DNA of 10,299 nt, taken from NCBI GenBank assembly GCA_023427355.1, contig JAEZBK010000152.1:1-10299 (forward strand), given 5' to 3'. This document shows positions 6,051-10,299 of the stretch, piece by piece. The notes beneath the pieces were generated by a model, which saw only the letters and a list, made by a program, of their open reading frames with translations, was not told the DNA's origin and did not search any database. Each line of letters starts with the position of its first letter. The stretch's first letter is position 1. Origin of the DNA: Pseudomonadota bacterium (GTDB lineage: Bacteria > Pseudomonadota > Alphaproteobacteria > Micropepsales > Micropepsaceae). Both the position numbers and the translations under genes were made by a program.

Positions 6051-8219
6051 ATGTCCATCCAGCCACAGTCCCTGCATGATTCCCGCCCGGCCAATGACGC
6101 CATAGCGGCCCCGGCGTTCGACCCGGAATCGACCGCCCGCTTCGTCAATCGCGAACTGTCCTGGCTGGCCTTCAACCGGCGCGTGGTCGATGAGGCGACC
6201 AACCGGCGCCATCCACTGTTCGAACGCCTGCGTTTCCTGTCCATCTCCGCCACCAACCTGGACGAGTTCTACATGGTCCGCGTCGCGGGTCTCATGGGTA
6301 TGGTGCGCGAGGGAGTCGGCACCCCGTCTGCCGACGGCATGACCCCAGCCCAGCAATTAACGGCAGTGGATGAGATGGCGCGCGGCCTGATCGCCGACCA
6401 GCAGAAAATCTGGGCGGGCATCAACCAGGAGCTGCGCGAGGAGCAGGTGATCGTCGCCCGTCCTGGTGAGCTGGACGATCATGACCGCGCTTTCCTGACG
6501 GAACAGTTCGCCCAGCAGATTTTCCCGGTATTGACCCCGCTGGCGATCGATCCAGCCCATCCCTTTCCCTTCATCCCCAATCTGGGCTTCACCATCGCGC
6601 TGGAGCTGGAGGGACGTCAGAACGGCAAGAGCTTCATCGCCCTGATCCCGGTGCCGCCGCAGCTGCGCCGCTTCATCCGCCTGCCCGATACGGACAAGCG
6701 TGCGCGCTTCCTGCCGCTGGAAGAGGTGATTGCGCTGCATTTCGACAAGCTGTTCCCGGGCAAGACGGTTTCGGGCTGGGGCCTGTTCCGCATCCTGCGC
6801 GACAGCGATGTCGAGCTCGAGGAAGAAGCCGAAGACCTGGTCCTGCAGTTCGAATCGCTGCTGAAGCGCCGCCGCCGCGGCAGTGTCATCCACATGAAGT
6901 GCAGCCAGTCCATGCCGCAGCCGCTGCGCCATTTCATCACCAGACATCTGGGGCTGGACGAGGAAGCGGTGGTTCTGATCGAAAACCTGATGGGCCTGTC
7001 CGATCTCTCCAAACTGATCCTGCCCGAGCGGCCGGACCTGCAGTTCAAACCTTACATCCCGCGCTTTCCCGAGCGCATCCGGGACCATGGCGGAGACTGT
7101 TTCGCTGCCATTCGCGAGAAGGATCTGATCGTCCATCATCCGTTCGAGAGCTTCGATACCGTGGTGCAGTTCCTGCGCCAGGCCGCCACCGATCCCGATG
7201 TGGTGGCGATCAAGCAGACGCTCTATCGGACCAGCCATGACAGCCCCATCGTGGCAGCCCTGATCGAGGCGGCGGAGGCTGGCAAATCCGTCACCGCGCT
7301 GGTCGAACTGAAGGCGCGCTTCGACGAGGCTGCGAACATCAAATGGGCACGCGACCTGGAGCGGGCGGGCGTGCAGGTGGTCTATGGCTTTGTGGCGCTG
7401 AAGACCCATGCCAAGGTTTCGCTGGTGGTGCGGCGCGAGCAGGGGTCCTTGCGCACCTACGCCCATTTCGGCACGGGCAATTATCATCCCAACACGGCAC
7501 GCATCTACACCGACCTGTCGCTCTTTACCGCCGATCCGGCGCTTGGACGCGATGCCGCCCAGCTCTTCAATTTCATCACCGGCTATGCCGAACCGGTGGC
7601 GATGGAGAAAATGTCCATGTCGCCCACCTCCCTGCGCGGGCGGCTGCTGGACGGCATTCAGAACGAGATCAGCCATGCGCGGGCGGGCCATCCCGGTGCC
7701 ATCTGGGTCAAGCTCAACGCGCTGGTGGATCCGCAGATGATTGACGCGCTCTACCGGGCCTCCCAGGCGGGGGTGAAGGTGGACCTGGTGGTGCGGGGCA
7801 TCTGTTGCCTGCGGCCGGGCGTAACCGGCCTGTCGGAGAATATCCGGGTCAAATCCATCGTTGGCCGTTTCCTGGAACATGGGCGCATCGTCGCGTTCGG
7901 CAATGGCCATGGTCTGCCGCACAAGGATGCGCTGGTATTCATTTCCTCGGCCGACTGGATGCCCCGGAACCTGGACCGCCGGGTCGAGGCGCTGGTTCCC
8001 ATCGAGAATCCCACCGTCCACCAGCAGGTGCTGGAACAGATCATGGTGGCCCAGCTCAAGGACCAGGCGCAAAGCTGGCATATGCAGCCCGATGGCGGCT
8101 ATATCCGGGATCCGAAATCCGAGGACGCCGAAGCTTTTTCGGCGCATACATACTTCATGACCAATCCTTCGCTTTCCGGCCGCGGCCGCGCCCTGAAGAT
8201 GCAGAAGCCGCGGGCCTGA
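6051..8219 (+). CDS. ppk: Polyphosphate kinase 1
   Basis: A complete 722-residue PPK1, which reversibly polymerises the gamma phosphate of ATP into inorganic polyphosphate. The N-terminal domain has [12 protein letters not shown] and [15 protein letters not shown]. The two phospholipase D-like C-terminal domains hold LYRTS (Arg393), ELKARFDE (Arg423), THAK with the autophosphorylated His453, GTGNYHP, and FLEHGR with His610. These residues equal Arg375, Arg405, His435 and His592 of the E. coli enzyme with a constant offset of 18, so all key residues are present. About 30 N-terminal residues before the conserved FVNREL are poorly conserved, low-complexity sequence. The ATG at 6051 has an AAGG at 6040-6043 with a 7-nt spacer. 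The codons are more strongly GC-biased than in the genes upstream. ppx follows after one base, the usual synthesis/degradation pair. Confidence 0.98.
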   Translation: MSIQPQSLHDSRPANDAIAAPAFDPESTARFVNRELSWLAFNRRVVDEATNRRHPLFERLRFLSISATNLDEFYMVRVAGLMGMVREGVGTPSADGMTPAQQLTAVDEMARGLIADQQKIWAGINQELREEQVIVARPGELDDHDRAFLTEQFAQQIFPVLTPLAIDPAHPFPFIPNLGFTIALELEGRQNGKSFIALIPVPPQLRRFIRLPDTDKRARFLPLEEVIALHFDKLFPGKTVSGWGLFRILRDSDVELEEEAEDLVLQFESLLKRRRRGSVIHMKCSQSMPQPLRHFITRHLGLDEEAVVLIENLMGLSDLSKLILPERPDLQFKPYIPRFPERIRDHGGDCFAAIREKDLIVHHPFESFDTVVQFLRQAATDPDVVAIKQTLYRTSHDSPIVAALIEAAEAGKSVTALVELKARFDEAANIKWARDLERAGVQVVYGFVALKTHAKVSLVVRREQGSLRTYAHFGTGNYHPNTARIYTDLSLFTADPALGRDAAQLFNFITGYAEPVAMEKMSMSPTSLRGRLLDGIQNEISHARAGHPGAIWVKLNALVDPQMIDALYRASQAGVKVDLVVRGICCLRPGVTGLSENIRVKSIVGRFLEHGRIVAFGNGHGLPHKDALVFISSADWMPRNLDRRVEALVPIENPTVHQQVLEQIMVAQLKDQAQSWHMQPDGGYIRDPKSEDAEAFSAHTYFMTNPSLSGRGRALKMQKPRA

Positions 8220-8220
8220 T

Positions 8221-9732
8221 TTGTCGGCGGCCGGCGATCTTCGCAAGCAGGCTTCCGCCCCGGCCGCCAGCCGGGCGCAGGCGCCTGTCGCCATCGTGGA
8301 TATCGGCTCCAACTCGGTGCGCCTGGTCATCTATGAAGGCGAGACCCGCACCGCCGCCACGCTGCAGAATGAGAAATCCATCTGCGCCATCGGCCGAGAC
8401 ATGGTCACGACCGGCCGTCTGCATCCGGAAGGCTGCACCGAAGCCTTGGAGGCGCTGGCCCGCTTCCGCCTGATCGCCGATGGCCTGGGTGTGGTGGCGC
8501 GCGATGCGGTGGCGACGGCGGCGGCGCGCGATGCCAGCAATGGCGGGGAGTTCATCGCGCGCGCCGAAAAGGCCTGGGGCACCCCCATCCGCATCCTGGC
8601 GGGGGAGGATGAGGCACGCATCGCAGCCGAAGGCGTGATCGCAGGCATTCCCGATGCCCATGGCCTGGCCGCCGACCTGGGTGGGGGCAGCCTCGACATG
8701 GTGTCGGTCAAGGCGGGCCATACGGGCAAGGCCTTCACGCTGCCCTTCGGGCCCTTGCGGCTGATGGACCAGGCCAAGGGCGATCCGGACAAGGCGCGCG
8801 ACATCGTGGAGAAGGGGCTGAAGGCGCTGCCTGACCTGGATGCGCCGGCACTCTATGCGGTGGGCGGCATCTGGCGCAGCTTCGCGCGCGTGGACATGGA
8901 GGAGCAGAATTATCCGCTCCATGTGCTCCAGCATTACACCATCCCCCGCAACCGCGCGCTGCGGCTGTGCAAGCTGCTGGCAGGCCTGTCGAAGGATTCC
9001 ATCCGCAAGATCAAGGTCGTCTCCAAGCGGCGCGCCGAGTCGCTGCCCTTCGGGGCAGTGGTTCTGGAGCGGCTGATCGAGGCGGGTGGGGTGAAGGATG
9101 TGGTCATCTCGGCCTATGGCCTGCGCGAGGGGCTGCATTATGCGCGGCTGTCGCAGGCAGAACGCGCCAAGGATCCGCTGGTGGATTTCGCCCGTGCCGC
9201 CAATGGCCGGCTGGCCCGCGTGCCCGGCCATGCGCAGGAGATGCTGGACTGGACGGGCGTGCTGTTCGAGGGCGAGGGGGCGGGGCTGGCGCGCATCCGC
9301 GAGGCGTCGGCCTTCTTCTCGGATATCGGCTGGCGTCGGCATCCGGACGATCGGGCCATCGGCGCCTTCGGCCAGGTCCTGACCGCGCCCTTTGCCGGGG
9401 CCGATCATCGTACGCGCGCGTTGATCGCGGCATCGGTCTTTCACCGCTATTCCGGCGACGAGGATTTCCCGCGCGAACTGGCGATGGCGAGCCTGCTGGA
9501 CAAGGAGGACGAACGGCGGGCCCGGCTGCTGGGCCTGGCCTGGCGCTTCGCTTTCTCCCTGTCGGCCAGCGCGTCGGGGGAATTTGCCCATTACAAGCTG
9601 CGCGTGACCCCCGGCAAGGTGATCCTGGATGTGCCGCGCAAGCGGGAGGCCATCGCCAGCGAACCGGTGCAGAAGCGCCTGGGCGCACTGGCCGACGCCA
9701 TGGGGCGGCGCGGGGAAATCCTGATCGCCTGA
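8221..9732 (+). CDS. ppx: Exopolyphosphatase, Ppx/GppA family
   Basis: A complete 503-residue protein of the ASKHA fold that removes terminal phosphates from polyphosphate; some relatives also hydrolyse pppGpp. The phosphate-1 loop VDIGSNSVRLV lies at 26-36, GEDEAR at 128-133 carries the expected catalytic glutamate, the phosphate-2 loop DLGGGSLDMV is at 152-161 and the adenosine-type motif VGGIWRSFAR at 214-223, with SAYGLREGLHY at 298-308. The C-terminal 180 residues correspond to the HD-like helical domain, but the H-D-I-G motif reads SDIG (367-370), so metal-dependent HD activity is unlikely; this looks like the alphaproteobacterial form. The start is TTG at 8221, one base after the ppk stop. 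No ATG or GTG lies in frame before the first phosphate loop, and no clear Shine-Dalgarno is seen, suggesting coupling to ppk translation. Confidence 0.95.
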   Translation: MSAAGDLRKQASAPAASRAQAPVAIVDIGSNSVRLVIYEGETRTAATLQNEKSICAIGRDMVTTGRLHPEGCTEALEALARFRLIADGLGVVARDAVATAAARDASNGGEFIARAEKAWGTPIRILAGEDEARIAAEGVIAGIPDAHGLAADLGGGSLDMVSVKAGHTGKAFTLPFGPLRLMDQAKGDPDKARDIVEKGLKALPDLDAPALYAVGGIWRSFARVDMEEQNYPLHVLQHYTIPRNRALRLCKLLAGLSKDSIRKIKVVSKRRAESLPFGAVVLERLIEAGGVKDVVISAYGLREGLHYARLSQAERAKDPLVDFARAANGRLARVPGHAQEMLDWTGVLFEGEGAGLARIREASAFFSDIGWRRHPDDRAIGAFGQVLTAPFAGADHRTRALIAASVFHRYSGDEDFPRELAMASLLDKEDERRARLLGLAWRFAFSLSASASGEFAHYKLRVTPGKVILDVPRKREAIASEPVQKRLGALADAMGRRGEILIA

Positions 9733-10059
9733 ATTTGGCGGTCCCGCCGTGGGTGGCGCGGAATTGAACCGCAGTGGCCAGGCCGACCCCTCCCCCTGGG
9801 TGCGCCAGGCGGATGGCGTTGGCGCTGGGCGTTGTGTCATCGCAACAGGTTAGCGCGCGGGCCTTTGCTGCGGCAGAGTGGATATCCCTGTCGCGGATCG
9901 AGCCGCCAAGGCGCTGGCAGCACTTGCGAATGGCGCTGCGCAGGCCGGGTGGATAGTGCCCATGCGGTTCGCTTGCGTACAGATGCCCGGTGGCCTGGAA
10001 CGATTGTACGGCTGCGGTTTTACCTGTGCAGCTGTTCCACCCCCACAAGGAAACCCGCC
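9733..10059. other. 327-bp intergenic region with no recognisable gene
   Basis: Lies between ppx and the hemerythrin gene. No T-rich intrinsic terminator follows ppx. Two small inverted repeats occur early: GGCGG-TC-CCGCC (9737-9748) and GCGG-AATTGAA-CCGC (9758-9772). Open frames here on both strands lack any family pattern and overlap the flanking genes. The last 60 bp contain a possible extracytoplasmic-function-type promoter and the ribosome binding site of the hemerythrin gene. Confidence 0.6.
9997..10019 (+). promoter_or_regulatory. Weak candidate for a general-stress (EcfG-type) promoter
   Basis: GGAAC at 9997-10001 is the -35 box recognised by alphaproteobacterial EcfG sigma factors. 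The only -10 candidate is CGGTT (10015-10019), giving a spacer of 13 bp to CGGTT or 14-15 bp to the GGTT/GTT core. That is shorter than the 16-17 bp typical of the GGAAC...CGTT consensus, so the match is partial. It is placed about 40 nt before the hemerythrin start codon. Confidence 0.2.
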
Positions 10060-10299
10060 ATGGCTGACAAGATGGATGCAATCGCCCTGCTCAAGGCCGA
10101 TCACCGCAAGGTCGAAGACCTGTTCGAGAAATTCGAGAAAGCCAAGAGCGACTCGGTGAAGAAGACGCTGGTGACCCAGATCTGCACGGAACTGACCGTC
10201 CATGCCACCATCGAGGAGGAGATCTTCTATCCGGCCTGCAATGGCGCGGTGGAGGAAGACCTGCTCGACGAGGCCTATGTCGAGCATGACGGCGCCAAG
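10060..10299 (+). CDS. Hemerythrin HHE cation-binding domain protein, N-terminal part (cut by right edge)
   Basis: The first 80 residues of a small protein that continues past the right edge. They read as a four-helix-bundle hemerythrin-like domain: ADHRKVEDLFEKF with candidate iron ligand His15, then VHATIEEEIFYPAC with His48 and the Glu52-54 cluster, then the start of a third helix, DEAYVEHDGAK, with His76. The H-(x)n-H-x3-E/E order is that of the HHE di-iron family, whose bacterial members are soluble oxygen-, nitric oxide- or stress-related proteins of mostly unproven function. The ATG at 10060 follows an AAGGAAA ribosome binding site (10047-10053) at good spacing. Separate from ppx by 327 bp, so probably its own transcription unit. 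Confidence 0.85.
   Translation, partial: MADKMDAIALLKADHRKVEDLFEKFEKAKSDSVKKTLVTQICTELTVHATIEEEIFYPACNGAVEEDLLDEAYVEHDGAK

Noticed and set aside
6357..8330. A 657-codon open frame antisense to ppk
   Set aside because: Its frame follows the third-position GC bias of ppk, the product has no recognisable domain and is rich in His, Gln and Arg as mirrored frames are. ppk on the other strand is certain.
9755..9780. A tRNA T-arm-like hairpin on the minus strand (GCGG TTCAATT CCGC)
   Set aside because: The T-stem and loop look right, but no matching acceptor stem, anticodon arm or D-arm is found at the required distances, so no tRNA is called.
8155..9840. A 561-codon open frame antisense to ppx
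   Set aside because: Same explanation: a shadow of a GC-rich gene whose forward protein has all family motifs.
9878..10159. A plus-strand open frame starting with GTG before the hemerythrin gene
   Set aside because: The first residues look alanine-rich and protein-like, but this is expected from GC-rich DNA. It runs out of frame far into the hemerythrin gene and has no ribosome binding site or family match.

Overview
The window looks like ordinary chromosomal core DNA of an alphaproteobacterium. The evidence is its GC-rich codon use, a short DnaA-related protein of the HdaA type placed directly before ppk and ppx, and a DUF2066 / CDP-alcohol phosphatidyltransferase pair next to a purM-purN operon. 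The order resembles Sphingomonadales or related Alphaproteobacteria, but this is recalled synteny and I cannot fix the family from sequence alone. I see no insertion sequence, phage gene, CRISPR array, tRNA or rRNA.

Layout. Positions 1-486 (minus) hold the first 162 residues of an ABC-F translation-associated ATPase, running off the left edge. It is divergent from ndk (569-991, plus), which ends in a hairpin spanning its stop codon and then a strong intrinsic terminator. An NADP-type short-chain dehydrogenase (1050-1892, plus) starts immediately after that terminator. It converges on purN, and the two genes share one CTAG that supplies both stop codons. purM and purN (3567-1889, minus) form a translationally coupled purine operon. 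After a 196-bp divergent promoter region, a tight plus-strand block follows: a secreted DUF2066 protein (3764-4822), a CDP-alcohol phosphatidyltransferase (4830-5381), hdaA (5381-6019), ppk (6051-8219) and ppx (8221-9732). A 327-bp gap then precedes the start of a hemerythrin-domain protein (10060 to the right edge).

Function. Ndk, PurM and PurN make or interconvert nucleotides. PpkA and Ppx make and degrade polyphosphate. HdaA should restrain DnaA together with the sliding clamp, and the enzyme overlapping it should make an acidic phospholipid (phosphatidylglycerol phosphate or cardiolipin). Because acidic phospholipids and polyphosphate are both known to affect DnaA in other bacteria, the plus-strand block may link envelope lipid and phosphate status to replication initiation; this is inference.

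The observation I consider least expected is a shared sequence element just downstream of three putative -10 boxes, those of ndk, purM and DUF2066. Two copies are arranged as mirror images in the purM/DUF2066 divergent region. I found no clearly new multi-gene system here.
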